This document shows positions 1 to 9,211 of a DNA stretch of 64,000 nucleotides, piece by piece. How positions within the stretch are numbered: the first letter of the stretch is position 1; each line of letters begins with the position of its first letter. The notes beneath the pieces were generated by a model. That model searched no databases and was not told the DNA's origin. It saw only the letters and a program-made list of their open reading frames with translations. This DNA comes from Ralstonia pickettii (GTDB taxonomy: Bacteria > Pseudomonadota > Gammaproteobacteria > Burkholderiales > Burkholderiaceae). The translations under genes were made by a program, and so were the position numbers. The stretch lies in assembly GCF_016466415.2 (NCBI RefSeq), contig NZ_CP066772.2, positions 1,300,014 through 1,364,013 on the forward strand, read 5' to 3'.

Positions 1-229
1 GCGCGAGGCCATGCTCGTCTGTGCTGCGGGCGCTGGCGACAAGGCCCGTGGCCTGCAACAGCATCATCGCCGTGGGCAACAGCAAGCCGATGGTCAGCAA
101 CAGCAGCCAGCCGAGCTTCATGCCGGTGAGCACCGGCGCATCGGTACGCCAGAACGGCCGGCCCGCAGCGCGAACCGGTTCGGATTGCGTGGCCGCAACC
201 ACGTTGGTCTCGGGGGGCAGCATCGACAT
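1..229 (-). CDS. ABC transporter permease, N-terminal part (cut by window edge)
   Basis: An open frame runs from an ATG at 229 off the left edge of the window, so only about 76 codons are seen. The N-terminus is polar and is followed at about residue 40 by a hydrophobic membrane segment rich in Leu, as in inner-membrane permeases of binding-protein-dependent transporters. It starts 7 bases after the stop of the ATPase gene upstream, so the two are almost certainly co-transcribed. From that context it is probably the permease of a 2-aminoethylphosphonate importer; the substrate is inferred. Confidence 0.7.
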   Translation of the reverse strand, partial: MSMLPPETNVVAATQSEPVRAAGRPFWRTDAPVLTGMKLGWLLLLTIGLLLPTAMMLLQATGLVASARSTDEHGLA

Positions 230-236
230 CGTGGCC

Positions 237-1379
237 TCAGGCATACACGCGCAGGCCGTCGCGCTCCAGGGCGATCCAGAGCTTGCTGTCGCCCAGGCCG
301 TTGCGGCCGGCTTGCAGCGCGCTCGATGCCACTTCGGCCACCAGCGGTGCATCGGCCAGGCCATCGATCGACAGCGTTACGCGCGTGCGGCTGCCAAGGT
401 AGATCTGGTCGACCACGCGGGCGAGATGGCGGTTGGGGGCGTCGTCGTCGGGGTGCAGCGTGACGGCTTCGGGGCGGCAGAACAGGCGGCCCGGCGCCGA
501 TGTGCTGTCTGCGAAAGCCGGATCCAGCAGCAACGGCTGGCCGGCCAGCGTGGGCGAGCCGTCTTCCGCGCGCTCCAGCGGCAGCCAGTTGGCCTGGCCG
601 ACAAAACCGGCGACAAACGCGGTGGCCGGGCGCGAATAGATCTCCGTCGGCGACCCGGTCTGCTCAATGCGGCCGTTCGACATGACGGCGATGCGATCGG
701 CCATCGCCATGGCCTCGTCCTGGTCATGCGTGACCATCAGCGTGGTCACGTTCAGCTTGCGCTGCAGGCGGCGCAGCTCGATGCGCAGGTGTTCGCGCAC
801 CTGGGCGTCCAGCGCCGACATCGGCTCGTCCAGCAGCAACAAGGACGGTGCGGGCGCCAGCGCGCGGGCCAGTGCCACGCGCTGCTGCTGACCGCCCGAC
901 AGCTGCGACGGGTATTTCGCCTCGCTGCCGGCCAGGCCGACCAGGGCCAGCATCTCGGAGACACGCGCCTGCATGCGCGCACGGTTGCCGTTGCTGGTGT
1001 CCAGCCCGTAACCGACGTTCTGCGCGACCGTCAGGTTGGGAAACAGCGCGTACGACTGGAAGACGATGCCGTAGTCGCGCTCGCGCGGCGGCAGGTTGGA
1101 GATATCGCGGCCACCGGCGACGATCTGGCCGCCGTCGTGCGCCTCGAGCCCGGCAATGATGCGCAGCAGGGTCGTCTTGCCGCAGCCCGAGGGGCCCAGC
1201 AGGCAGACGAATTCGCCCTGCGCAACATCCAGCGACACACCGTCGAGTGCCGTGAACGCGCCAAAGCGGCGCGAGACGTGTCGCACGGAAAGGAACGGCG
1301 CGGCGGAACCCGAGGTCGGGCTGGTGACAGGCTGAGGTAGGGGCACGGGGGCGCGGACAGTGGCAAAAACGGTCGTCAC
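237..1379 (-). CDS. phnT: ABC transporter ATP-binding protein, probable 2-aminoethylphosphonate importer
   Basis: 380-residue ATPase of the spermidine/putrescine-iron-phosphonate class. Visible are Walker A GPSGCGKT (residues 62-69), the Q-loop FQSY (about 107-110), the signature LSGGQQQR (160-167), Walker B ending LLLDEP (181-186) and an H-loop VTHDQ. A C-terminal TOBE-like region of about 100 residues follows. The start is GTG at 1379; the first 30 residues are a Pro/Ser-rich extension without a clear ribosome binding site. The phosphonate assignment rests on resemblance to PhnT-type ATPases and on the neighbouring LysR gene, and it is less certain than the ATPase call. Confidence 0.8.
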   Translation of the reverse strand: MTTVFATVRAPVPLPQPVTSPTSGSAAPFLSVRHVSRRFGAFTALDGVSLDVAQGEFVCLLGPSGCGKTTLLRIIAGLEAHDGGQIVAGGRDISNLPPRERDYGIVFQSYALFPNLTVAQNVGYGLDTSNGNRARMQARVSEMLALVGLAGSEAKYPSQLSGGQQQRVALARALAPAPSLLLLDEPMSALDAQVREHLRIELRRLQRKLNVTTLMVTHDQDEAMAMADRIAVMSNGRIEQTGSPTEIYSRPATAFVAGFVGQANWLPLERAEDGSPTLAGQPLLLDPAFADSTSAPGRLFCRPEAVTLHPDDDAPNRHLARVVDQIYLGSRTRVTLSIDGLADAPLVAEVASSALQAGRNGLGDSKLWIALERDGLRVYA

Positions 1380-1457
1380 TGTAGCCAGCCGACATGTACC
1401 CCTTGTGGCAGTTACCCCAAAAACGCCAATGCGCGCATTTCCGGATTTTGGTCCGGT

Positions 1458-2324
1458 CTATGAAGAAACCGGCCGGACTTCGCTCAGGAAGGCCGCAATC
1501 AACCGCGCCTCGCGCCGATCCTGCAGGCAGTACAAGTATTCGCTCAGCTCCGGCGCACCGCCTTCGAACGGCAGCACACGCAGATCCGCGTGGCTCGGCA
1601 CTTCCTGGCGGGCGATGACGCTCACGCCCAGATTGCGCATGATGGCCTCGCGGATGGATTCCCGGCTGCCGATCTCCACCGTGGAAGCCGGCGTGACGCC
1701 TGCCTGAGCCATCATCGTTTCGGTCATGGCGCGGGTGGTCGAGCCCACTTCGCGCACCAGCAGCCGGCATTGCGACAGTGCGCTGACTGGCACGCTCGTC
1801 CGGTCGGCCAGCGCGTGGTTGCGATGCACCACCAGCACCAGCGGATCGCGTGCCAGTTCAATGCGCAGAAAGCGCGCGTCGTCCACGCGCTGCGACGACG
1901 ACGCCACGTCAACGCGGTACTCCTGCAGCGCTTCGAGCATCTGCACCGAATTGCCGGCTTCGATGCTCACGTCGATGCCGGGATGGCTCTTGCAGAAGCG
2001 ATCCACGATGTCGAGCACGTAATACGGCGCCGTCGCGCCGATGCGCAGGTGCCCCGAGCCCATATCGCCGGAGTTGCGCAGGAAGAAATCGATCTCGGTT
2101 TCCTGGCGCACAAGCTGGTCCACCAGCGGCATCAGCCGCACGCCGGCATCCGACAGGGTCAGCCGTCGCCCGCCACGGTAGAACAGCTCCACGCCATAGG
2201 CCTCTTCCAGGGCGCGGATCTGCGAAGTCACGGTCGGCTGCGACAGGCCGAGCTGCTTGGCTGCCAGCGTAATGCTGCCCAGGCGGGCGACCATGAAGAA
2301 CGATTTGAGCTGCGCGACGAGCAT
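1458..2324 (-). CDS. LysR-family regulator, probably of aminoethylphosphonate genes
   Basis: 288-residue LysR-type regulator. The N-terminal winged helix-turn-helix contains LAAKQLGLSQPTVTSQIRALE (about residues 20-40), followed by the usual effector-binding periplasmic-protein-like domain. It lies directly upstream of, and in the same direction as, the ABC transporter genes, with 78 bases between. LysR proteins of this type accompany 2-aminoethylphosphonate transport and catabolism genes; this fits the sequence but is inferred from context. A plain LysR regulator of another solute is the alternative. Confidence 0.8.
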   Translation of the reverse strand: MLVAQLKSFFMVARLGSITLAAKQLGLSQPTVTSQIRALEEAYGVELFYRGGRRLTLSDAGVRLMPLVDQLVRQETEIDFFLRNSGDMGSGHLRIGATAPYYVLDIVDRFCKSHPGIDVSIEAGNSVQMLEALQEYRVDVASSSQRVDDARFLRIELARDPLVLVVHRNHALADRTSVPVSALSQCRLLVREVGSTTRAMTETMMAQAGVTPASTVEIGSRESIREAIMRNLGVSVIARQEVPSHADLRVLPFEGGAPELSEYLYCLQDRREARLIAAFLSEVRPVSS

Positions 2325-2657
2325 CAGCGGGTGACGTATTGAGCGCCTGGATGGCGCGGTGAATAAGCAGGCGGCTCATTCTAGCGGACGGGCCCAGTTG
2401 CCAGAGTGGCTTCGAGTGCCCTCCTCCGTTTTCTGCTTCTACATCCCGCAGCTACGACTTTTTCAACCTTTTCGACAACGCAAACTTTGCGCACCCCCAC
2501 ATTGGGGGGAATTGAGGGCTGTGAAGCCGTCATTTCCACGGATCGAATCCGCCACTTCACCTTGAGAATCCGTCCGCGTGTTGCGTCTGGGCGGTCACGA
2601 GCCGCGCTCGCGCAGGCATTCGGGCATTCGGGTATTTGCGGATTTGGAGAGAAGTGG
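2325..2657. other. Intergenic region between LysR and the M30 lipoprotein gene
   Basis: 333 bases with no gene I can support. An open frame on the plus strand extends upstream of 2658 but has no secretion signal and no ribosome binding site at its start. A small hairpin is formed by CCCCC at 2494-2498 and GGGGG at 2504-2508 with a 5-base loop and no T-run, so it is not a good terminator. Near 2615-2645 an imperfect 8-bp tandem repeat (GGCATTCG twice, then degenerate copies) precedes the ribosome binding site of the peptidase gene. Confidence 0.5.
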
Positions 2658-4361
2658 ATGAAACGCAGCAGCAACAACGTACGCGGCACAAAGCAATGGA
2701 CCATCGTGATGATGGTGGCAGCAGCGGGCGCCCTGGCCGCTTGTGGCGGAGGCGGCGGTGGCGGCAGTTCGGGGGCCACCCCGGCAGCCACGCAAAGCTC
2801 GTCCGCCAATATCACCGTGGCACCGGCATGCAGCGGGTCAAACTGCGGGGCACTGGGCAATACCTACGCCGGCTCGGGTGTGGGCGTGTGGCAAGCGACC
2901 AACACGGGCGGATCGGCCGGCACGGTTCCGGTGTCGATCGCGGGGCTCACGGGCCAGAGCGTGACGCTCGTCTACACCAACCAGAGTGCGGCGGCGCAGC
3001 CGATGCCGTCCGTCTCGCTCTCGGGCGTGGGGCTGCTGAACGCCACCGGCACGCCGGTTCCCAAGACTGCCGCCGACGTGGCAGGCAATGACGCCAACGC
3101 CGCGTTCGACCGGCAGCTTTCGGATTTCAACATCCATGCGCTGGACGGCTATGCCACCGGCGCCGGCCCGCTCAAGACGCAAGGCGCCTCCAACAATACG
3201 GTGCTGCGCCCGCAGTCGGTGGCCAGCGTCGGCACACAGCGCACGTGGAACCACCAGCAGCCGGACGGCACCGCCACCGTGCGCACGGCCACGCTGCGCC
3301 AGCAAGCCACGGCCACCGACGGGCGCATCGTCAACCTGTGGGTGGAAAACGCCGAATACGGCTCCAGCAAGATCAGCGACGGCATCATCAACACGCTCAT
3401 CACCAAGTTCGCTTCGGGCACGCAGTCGGTCTATACGCTGGCCACTTCGCTGGTCGGCCAGCCGTGGGGTAGCTACTCCAGCTCAGCCAGCCTGATCGAT
3501 CCGAACCAGGCGCTCGACATCGTGGTGCTGAACATCCAGCCCGACGGCCAGGCCTACGGCCGCGTGGGCTACTTCTGGGCGCGCAACAACTTCACCACCA
3601 GCTCGCAGCCGCTGTCGAACCAGTCCCTGTCGCTCTATGTGGATTCGGAAACCATCTACCTGGGCGGCAACGACGGTCTGAACACCGTCATCTCGACGCT
3701 CGGCCATGAATTCACGCACATGGCCAACTTCTATCAGCGCGGCGTGCTGCACGGCTCGCAGTACATGTATGGCACGTGGCTGGAAGAAATGACGGCAATG
3801 ACAATGGAAGACGTGCTCTCCAGCCAGATCGATCCGGGCTTCAACAACGTGCGCGACAGCCGCTTCCCGGCTTGGCTGCAAAGCGCGTTCGACTGCTCGC
3901 TGACGGCGTTCGATCCGTCGCTGTCGTCGTCGTGCCCCGGGTATCCGATTTCGGGCAGTCTGGGCGGCTTCCTGCTGCGCCAGTACGGCATTCCGTACTA
4001 CACGAATCTGCTGCAGAACTTCTCGTCGACGGATTCGACTTCGGTACTGAACAACGCCATCCAGGCCGGCGGCGGTGCAGGCCTGGGCGATGCAACGGGC
4101 CGCTGGGGCACGGCGGTCGCGCTGCTTCCGGTGCCGGGCAGCCCGTCGGGCTTCGCGTATCCGGCTCGCACGGACAGCGGGTTCTCGATCCCTGCGCTGA
4201 ATGGCCCGAGCTATAGCAGCCAGCGCTCCATGCCGACGTCCGTGCCGGCCACGCTGCAAGGCTTCGGTCAGTTCCCGGTGGCGCGCGGCACGAAGGCCGG
4301 CACGTACAGCGAGACGATCACGGTGCCGGCGTATTCCACGGTGTCGATCATCATCCATTGA
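2658..4361 (+). CDS. Secreted lipoprotein metallopeptidase, M30 (hyicolysin)-like
   Basis: The ATG at 2658 is preceded by GAGAGAAG and gives a 567-residue protein with a lipoprotein signal: hydrophobic segment 15-27 and lipobox LAAC with Cys29. The cysteine is followed directly by seven glycines, a flexible tether. A zinc-protease motif HEFTH sits at residues 350-354, and a Glu-Glu pair about 22 residues later (376-377) can supply the third ligand, as in M30 peptidases. It is expected to be anchored in the outer membrane or released. A longer in-frame ORF begins at 2406, but that start would bury the signal sequence. The gene stands alone and ends at a bidirectional terminator. Confidence 0.75.
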   Translation: MKRSSNNVRGTKQWTIVMMVAAAGALAACGGGGGGGSSGATPAATQSSSANITVAPACSGSNCGALGNTYAGSGVGVWQATNTGGSAGTVPVSIAGLTGQSVTLVYTNQSAAAQPMPSVSLSGVGLLNATGTPVPKTAADVAGNDANAAFDRQLSDFNIHALDGYATGAGPLKTQGASNNTVLRPQSVASVGTQRTWNHQQPDGTATVRTATLRQQATATDGRIVNLWVENAEYGSSKISDGIINTLITKFASGTQSVYTLATSLVGQPWGSYSSSASLIDPNQALDIVVLNIQPDGQAYGRVGYFWARNNFTTSSQPLSNQSLSLYVDSETIYLGGNDGLNTVISTLGHEFTHMANFYQRGVLHGSQYMYGTWLEEMTAMTMEDVLSSQIDPGFNNVRDSRFPAWLQSAFDCSLTAFDPSLSSSCPGYPISGSLGGFLLRQYGIPYYTNLLQNFSSTDSTSVLNNAIQAGGGAGLGDATGRWGTAVALLPVPGSPSGFAYPARTDSGFSIPALNGPSYSSQRSMPTSVPATLQGFGQFPVARGTKAGTYSETITVPAYSTVSIIIH

Positions 4362-4436
4362 CACCACGCGGCTTAGGCAGCCGGGCCCTTTCGGGTTCCC
4401 GCCAGCGGCAGAATCCGGCGAAGCATCAAAACAAAA

Positions 4437-4465
4437 GGCGCCGGGGGCATTCCACCCCCGGCGCC
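4437..4465. terminator. Bidirectional intrinsic terminator between M30 gene and acnB
   Basis: Perfect 11-bp stem GGCGCCGGGGG / CCCCCGGCGCC around a 7-base loop (4448-4454), with TTT after it on the plus strand and T-rich sequence (TTTTGTTTTG) after it on the minus strand. It lies between two convergent genes and can serve both. Confidence 0.85.
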
Positions 4466-4515
4466 TTTGCACTTCACTATGTCAGGTAGGACCCGACGCA
4501 GTCACGACAACGCGT

Positions 4516-7101
4516 TTACATCTGCACGGTGTCGGCCACTTCCTTGAAGTCTTCGATCTGGTCGAAGTTCATGTACTGGTAGATCTTGTCGCCGTTCGCG
4601 GTGAGCACGCCCATGTCGGCCATGTACTCGTCCTTGGTCGGGATCTTGCCCAGGCGTGAGCAGATCGCCGCCAGTTCCGCCGAGCCAAGGTACACGTTCG
4701 TGTTCTTGCCCAGACGGTTCGGGAAGTTACGCGTCGACGTCGACATGACCGTCGCACCTTCGCGCACCTGTGCCTGGTTACCCATGCACAGCGAGCAGCC
4801 CGGCATTTCGGTACGCGCACCGGCCGTGCCGAACACGCCGTAGTGACCTTCTTCGGTCAGCTGCTTCTGGTCCATCTTGGTCGGCGGCGCCACCCACAGC
4901 TTGACCGGAATGTCGCGCTTGCCTTCCAGCAGCTTCGACGCGGCACGGAAGTGACCGATGTTGGTCATGCACGAGCCGATGAACACTTCGTCGATCTTCG
5001 CGCCAGCCACGTCGGACAGCGTCTTCACGTCGTCCGGGTCGTTCGGGCATGCGACGATCGGCTCGTGGATGTCGGCCAGGTCGATCTCGATGACGGCAGC
5101 GTATTCGGCGTCGGCATCCGGTTGCAGCAGTTGCGGATCAGCCAGCCATGCTTCCATCGCCTTGATGCGGCGCTGGAGGCTGCGGGCATCCTGATAGCCC
5201 TGCGCGATCATCCACTTGAGCAGCGTGATGTTGCTGTTCAGGTATTCGATGATCGGCTCTTTGTTGAGGTGCACCGTGCAACCTGCGGCCGAACGCTCAG
5301 CCGATGCATCCGACAGCTCGAACGCTTGCTCGACCTTCAGGTCAGGCAGGCCTTCGATTTCGAGGATGCGGCCCGAGAAAATATTCTTCTTGCCTTGCTT
5401 GGCGACCGTCAGCATGCCTTGCTTGATCGCGTACAGCGGAATCGCGTTGACCAGATCACGCAGCGTGACGCCCGGCTGCATCTTGCCCTTGAAGCGGACG
5501 AGCACCGATTCCGGCATGTCCAGCGGCATCGTGCCGGTGGCTGCCGCGAAGGCGACCAGGCCCGAACCCGCCGGGAAGCTGATGCCGATCGGGAAGCGCG
5601 TGTGCGAGTCGCCGCCGGTGCCGACGGTGTCGGGCAGGAGCATGCGGTTCAGCCACGAGTGGATCACGCCGTCGCCGGGGCGCAGCGCGACACCGCCGCG
5701 CGTGCTGATGAAGTTCGGCAGCGTCTGGTGCGTCTTCACGTCCACCGGCTTCGGATACGCGGCGGTGTGGCAGAACGACTGCATCACCAGGTCGGCCGAG
5801 AAGCCGAGGCAGGCGAGGTCCTTCAGTTCGTCGCGGGTCATCGGGCCCGTGGTGTCTTGCGAGCCCACCGACGTCATCTTCGGTTCGCAGTACGTGCCCG
5901 GGCGGATGCCTTGGCCTTCCGGCAGGCCGCATGCGCGACCGACCATCTTCTGCGCCAGCGAGAAGCCCTTGCCGCTGTCGGCCGGCTGGTGCGGCAGGCG
6001 GAACAGCGTCGACGGTGCGAGGCCCAGCGCTTCACGGGCCTTGGCGGTCAGACCGCGGCCGATGATCAGCGGAATGCGGCCGCCGGCGCGCACTTCGTCG
6101 AACAGCACGTCGGACTTGACCTGGAATTCAGCGATGACCTTGCCGTCCTTCAGTGCCTTGCCTTCGTATGGGCGCAGTTCAACCACGTCGCCCATGTTCA
6201 TTTGCGACACGTCGAGTTCGATCGGCAGCGCGCCGGCATCTTCCATCGTGTTGTAGAAGATCGGGGCGATCTTGCCGCCCAGGCACACGCCGCCGAAGCG
6301 CTTGTTCGGAACGTACGGAATGTCCTCGCCCGTGAACCACAGCACCGAGTTGGTGGCCGACTTGCGCGAGGAGCCGGTGCCGACCACGTCGCCCACGTAG
6401 GCGACTAGGTGACCCTTCTCCTTCAGCGATTCGATGAACTTGACCGGGCCGCGCTTGCCGTCTTCTTCCGGCGTGATGCCGGGGCGTGCGTTCTTCAGCA
6501 TCGCCAGGGCGTGCAGCGGGATGTCCGGGCGGGTGGTGGCGTCCGGTGCCGGCGACAGATCGTCGGTGTTGGTTTCGCCCGTGACCTTGAACACGGTGAT
6601 GGTCAGGCTTTGCGGCACTTCCGGACGGCTCGTGAACCACTCGGCATCAGCCCAGCTCTGCAGCACGGCGCGCGCGTTCGCGTTGCCCTTGTCGGCGAGT
6701 TCCTTTACATCGTGGAACTGGTCGAACATCAGCAACGTCTTTTTCAGCGCTTCTGCGGCCGCCGCGCCCACTTCGGCGTCAGACAGCAGTTCGATCAGCG
6801 GCTGGATGTTGTAGCCGCCCAGCATCGTGCCGAGCAGCTCCGTGGCGTGGGCACGCGAAATCAGCGCGCAGCCGGTCTCGCCCTTGGCCACGGCGGCCAG
6901 GAAGCCGGCCTTCACCCGGGCGGCTTCGTCCACGCCTGCGGGCACACGATGGGTGATCAGGTCGACCAGGGTCTGTTCTTCGCCAGCGGGCGGATTGGTC
7001 AGCAGTTCGACCAGTTCGGCGGTCTGTTGAGCCGTCAGCGGCAACGGGGGAATACCGAGCGCGGCGCGAGCGGCCACGTGAGCGCGATAGTTTTCAAGCA
7101 T
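4516..7101 (-). CDS. acnB: Bifunctional aconitate hydratase B / 2-methylisocitrate dehydratase
   Basis: 861 residues, the usual AcnB length, with the HEAT-like N-terminal domain typical of AcnB ([20 protein letters not shown] at the start) followed by the swivel and catalytic domains. The [4Fe-4S] ligands are visible as Cys in GSCMTNIGH and the pair in [10 protein letters not shown] near the C-terminus. It isomerises citrate to isocitrate in the TCA cycle and can hydrate 2-methylaconitate in the methylcitrate cycle. It is monocistronic, divergent from fdxA, with a perfect TCTTATATAAGA palindrome about 117 bases upstream as a likely regulatory site. Confidence 0.97.
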   Translation of the reverse strand: MLENYRAHVAARAALGIPPLPLTAQQTAELVELLTNPPAGEEQTLVDLITHRVPAGVDEAARVKAGFLAAVAKGETGCALISRAHATELLGTMLGGYNIQPLIELLSDAEVGAAAAEALKKTLLMFDQFHDVKELADKGNANARAVLQSWADAEWFTSRPEVPQSLTITVFKVTGETNTDDLSPAPDATTRPDIPLHALAMLKNARPGITPEEDGKRGPVKFIESLKEKGHLVAYVGDVVGTGSSRKSATNSVLWFTGEDIPYVPNKRFGGVCLGGKIAPIFYNTMEDAGALPIELDVSQMNMGDVVELRPYEGKALKDGKVIAEFQVKSDVLFDEVRAGGRIPLIIGRGLTAKAREALGLAPSTLFRLPHQPADSGKGFSLAQKMVGRACGLPEGQGIRPGTYCEPKMTSVGSQDTTGPMTRDELKDLACLGFSADLVMQSFCHTAAYPKPVDVKTHQTLPNFISTRGGVALRPGDGVIHSWLNRMLLPDTVGTGGDSHTRFPIGISFPAGSGLVAFAAATGTMPLDMPESVLVRFKGKMQPGVTLRDLVNAIPLYAIKQGMLTVAKQGKKNIFSGRILEIEGLPDLKVEQAFELSDASAERSAAGCTVHLNKEPIIEYLNSNITLLKWMIAQGYQDARSLQRRIKAMEAWLADPQLLQPDADAEYAAVIEIDLADIHEPIVACPNDPDDVKTLSDVAGAKIDEVFIGSCMTNIGHFRAASKLLEGKRDIPVKLWVAPPTKMDQKQLTEEGHYGVFGTAGARTEMPGCSLCMGNQAQVREGATVMSTSTRNFPNRLGKNTNVYLGSAELAAICSRLGKIPTKDEYMADMGVLTANGDKIYQYMNFDQIEDFKEVADTVQM

Positions 7102-7217
7102 GGAAGACCTGCTGAGATGACGTTACAGGGGAATCTTTTCGGGCATCCCGAAGGTGTTCCGGGCGCCGCTTGGGCGCGATTCTAATCGCAATACCCCAGA
7201 CGGTCAAATGTCTTATA

Positions 7218-7229
7218 TCTTATATAAGA
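7218..7229. promoter_or_regulatory. Palindromic operator candidate in the acnB-fdxA intergenic region
   Basis: TCTTATATAAGA is a perfect 12-bp palindrome, preceded by a partial repeat of the same motif (TCTTATAT at 7211-7218). Its size and symmetry suit a dimeric GntR-type repressor; such AT-rich palindromes are known ahead of TCA-cycle genes in beta-proteobacteria, but I cannot name the regulator from this window. Confidence 0.5.
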
Positions 7230-7271
7230 GTTAAACGGGCAAACCGTCCTCTTTGGATCCGATGCCGCATA

Positions 7272-7314
7272 ATTGCGGGCGAGTTCCCAACCGGTCCCCA
7301 CCCTCGCCCGCAAT
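7272..7314 (+). promoter_or_regulatory. 12-bp inverted repeat overlapping the fdxA start codon
   Basis: ATTGCGGGCGAG (7272-7283) is the exact reverse complement of CTCGCCCGCAAT (7303-7314); the loop is 19 bases. The right arm takes in the first two bases of the fdxA ATG (7313-7315). In RNA this stem would hide the initiation codon, and no Shine-Dalgarno sequence precedes that codon. It could instead be a protein-binding dyad. Confidence 0.55.
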
Positions 7315-7651
7315 GCCATATGTAGTCACCGAATCCTGCATCCAATGCAAATACACCGACTGCGTCGCCGTCTGTCCCATGGACTGCTTCCATGCCGGTC
7401 CGAATTTTCTGGTGATTGATCCGGATGAATGCATCGATTGCTCGATCTGCGTGCCGGAGTGCCCGGTGGGCGCGATTTATCCGGCTGCCGAAGTGCCGGC
7501 CGATCAGCAGGACTTCATTGCACTGAATGCACAGCTCTCGCGCCGCGCCGACTGGCCCCGCCTGACGAAGGTGCAAGCGCCTCTGCAAGATCATGCGCAC
7601 TGGGCACAGGTGAAGGACAAGCGCGATGCATTGGTCATCGCTCCCGATTGA
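7313..7651 (+). CDS. fdxA: 7Fe ferredoxin FdxA
   Basis: 112-residue ferredoxin with the classic [3Fe-4S][4Fe-4S] pattern: CIQCKYTDCVAVCP near the N-terminus and CIDCSICVPECPVG at about residues 40-53, then the C-terminal extension of FdxA proteins. It is a low-potential electron carrier in the cytoplasm. The start at 7313 (MPYVVTESC) matches the family; an in-frame TTG at 7253 and ATG at 7262 would add a tail of low complexity and are less likely. There is no visible ribosome binding site, and the start codon lies in a long inverted repeat. The crotonase gene follows after 29 bases. Confidence 0.93.
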   Translation: MPYVVTESCIQCKYTDCVAVCPMDCFHAGPNFLVIDPDECIDCSICVPECPVGAIYPAAEVPADQQDFIALNAQLSRRADWPRLTKVQAPLQDHAHWAQVKDKRDALVIAPD

Positions 7652-7680
7652 TTCGACTCTCTCGCACAGAACACCTCTTC

Positions 7681-8502
7681 ATGACTGACCGCATCCTGCT
7701 CAGCATCGACGCCGGCGTGGCTGAAGTCCGGCTCAACCGCCCCGAGAAAATGAACGCCATCGACCCGGCCATGTTCGAAGCGCTCGTGACCGTTGGTAAA
7801 CGCCTGATGAACGAGGCCGATCTGCGCGCCGTAGTGCTGTCCGGAGAGGGGCGCGCCTTCTGCGCGGGCCTCGACATGGGAAGCATGGCGAGCCTGGGCA
7901 GCAACGATGCGGGTTCGGACATCAGCGCCGGCCGTCTTGCCAAGCGCACGCATGGGGCAGCCAATCTGCCGCAGTACGCCTGCACGGTATGGCGTGATCT
8001 GCCGGTGCCGGTGCTGGCTGCAGTGCATGGTGTCGCTTACGGCGGCGGTCTGCAGATCGCGCTGGGCGCCGACGTGCGCTACGTAGCGGCCGACACGCGC
8101 CTGTCGGTCATGGAAATCAAATGGGGTCTGGTGCCCGACATGGGCGGCATGGCGCTCACGCGCGGCCTGGTCCGCCCGGATCGGCTGCGCGAGCTGATCT
8201 ACAGCGGTCGTGTCGTCAACGGCGAAGAAGCGTTCGCCCTGGGGCTGGCGACGCACGTTGTGGACGATCCGCGCGCGGCGGCGCTGGCGGCAGCGCGCGA
8301 CATTGCGCTGAAGAGCCCCGACGCCATCCGCGCCGGCAAGCGCTTGATGCGAGTTGCGGAAGACGGCGACACCGCTGCCATTCTGCTGGCCGAGTCGGTC
8401 GAGCAGGACCGGCTGATCGGCACGGACAATCAGCGCGAGGCGGTGCTGGCCGGCATGCAGAATCGCGCACCGGTTTTTCAACCGGCCGCGAAGTCTGAAT
8501 AG
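7681..8502 (+). CDS. Enoyl-CoA hydratase/isomerase family protein (crotonase)
   Basis: 273 residues beginning MTDRILLSIDAGVAEVRLNRPEKMNAID. The crotonase fold is shown by the LNRPEKMNA segment, the oxyanion-hole region AFCAGLDMGSM (about 59-69) and the second oxyanion motif VHGVAYGGGLQIALGADVRY (about 117-136). An acidic residue expected for hydratase activity is not obvious, so the exact reaction (hydratase, isomerase or hydrolase of an acyl-CoA) cannot be read. The longer frame from 7429 overlaps fdxA and is rejected as a start. Probably co-transcribed with fdxA. Confidence 0.88.
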   Translation: MTDRILLSIDAGVAEVRLNRPEKMNAIDPAMFEALVTVGKRLMNEADLRAVVLSGEGRAFCAGLDMGSMASLGSNDAGSDISAGRLAKRTHGAANLPQYACTVWRDLPVPVLAAVHGVAYGGGLQIALGADVRYVAADTRLSVMEIKWGLVPDMGGMALTRGLVRPDRLRELIYSGRVVNGEEAFALGLATHVVDDPRAAALAAARDIALKSPDAIRAGKRLMRVAEDGDTAAILLAESVEQDRLIGTDNQREAVLAGMQNRAPVFQPAAKSE

Positions 8503-8530
8503 AAATTAGAAATAGCCTGGGGCTGGCAGC

Positions 8531-9064
8531 TCAGGCGGTGGCGTGCTTGACCGCCATCGCGGCGCGCATGGCGTGCGAGCGGCTGACCACCTCGTCACGC
8601 AGCTTCGCGCGCAAACCCAGGGCAAACGCTGTCTCGGCCACCAGGAACAGCGGCCCAATCACCAAGCCCGCCAGATCGTCGACGAACGCCGGCTTACGTC
8701 CTTCGTAGTAGTGGCCGACAAACTGGATGATCCAGCCGATCACGAACAGGCCGATGCCCACTGACAACCAGGCCGCCGTCGAATGTGCGGCCACGTGGTT
8801 GCCCGCCCACACGCACACGGCAATCAGCGCAAACATCACCACGCCGAACATCGCGTCCAAACGCAGGTAGAACAGCGTCGCCAGCGCCAGCACGAGCAGT
8901 GCCGGTGTTACGGCCACGCCAGACAGGTCTGCCAGCACGGGCCGCGACAGCAACACCGCAACCGCCAGCACAATCGCCGGAATGCCGACAAAGTGCGTGG
9001 CGATATTGCGGCCGTCCTGGTGGTAAGCGGCGTAGTTGGAAAGATGGTCAGACAGGGTGCGCAT
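8531..9064 (-). CDS. Mpo1-like (DUF962) membrane protein
   Basis: 177 residues with the DUF962/Mpo1 signature: YHQDGRNIATHFVGIP at about residues 14-29 and FVGHYYEGRKPAF near 115-127, with about four hydrophobic membrane segments. The yeast homologue Mpo1 is an Fe(II)-dependent dioxygenase acting on 2-hydroxy fatty acids; the conserved His residues are present here. The bacterial role is not established. Convergent with the crotonase gene, and a single gene. Confidence 0.8.
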   Translation of the reverse strand: MRTLSDHLSNYAAYHQDGRNIATHFVGIPAIVLAVAVLLSRPVLADLSGVAVTPALLVLALATLFYLRLDAMFGVVMFALIAVCVWAGNHVAAHSTAAWLSVGIGLFVIGWIIQFVGHYYEGRKPAFVDDLAGLVIGPLFLVAETAFALGLRAKLRDEVVSRSHAMRAAMAVKHATA

Positions 9065-9211
9065 GAGGGCCTCCGGATTTTGTGCGTTTGCAGCATGGAC
9101 GCTCCTGCCGCACGCTCGTTATGATCATTTCATCCTAGTCAGTGCACGGCATGCCGCTCTGTCGCGTAGCCGACACATTCGACGTTTCCGAAGCGCTCTT
9201 CAGCCGCCCCC

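Noticed and set aside
2494..2509. CCCCC/GGGGG hairpin as a terminator
   Set aside because: Five-base stem with no T-run on either strand.
2406..2657. N-terminal extension of the M30 peptidase frame
   Set aside because: It would place 84 residues before a clear lipoprotein signal, and a ribosome binding site precedes the internal ATG at 2658.
4843..6408. 521-codon plus-strand frame inside acnB
   Set aside because: Antisense shadow of AcnB; His/Arg/Gln-rich chain without recognisable motifs.
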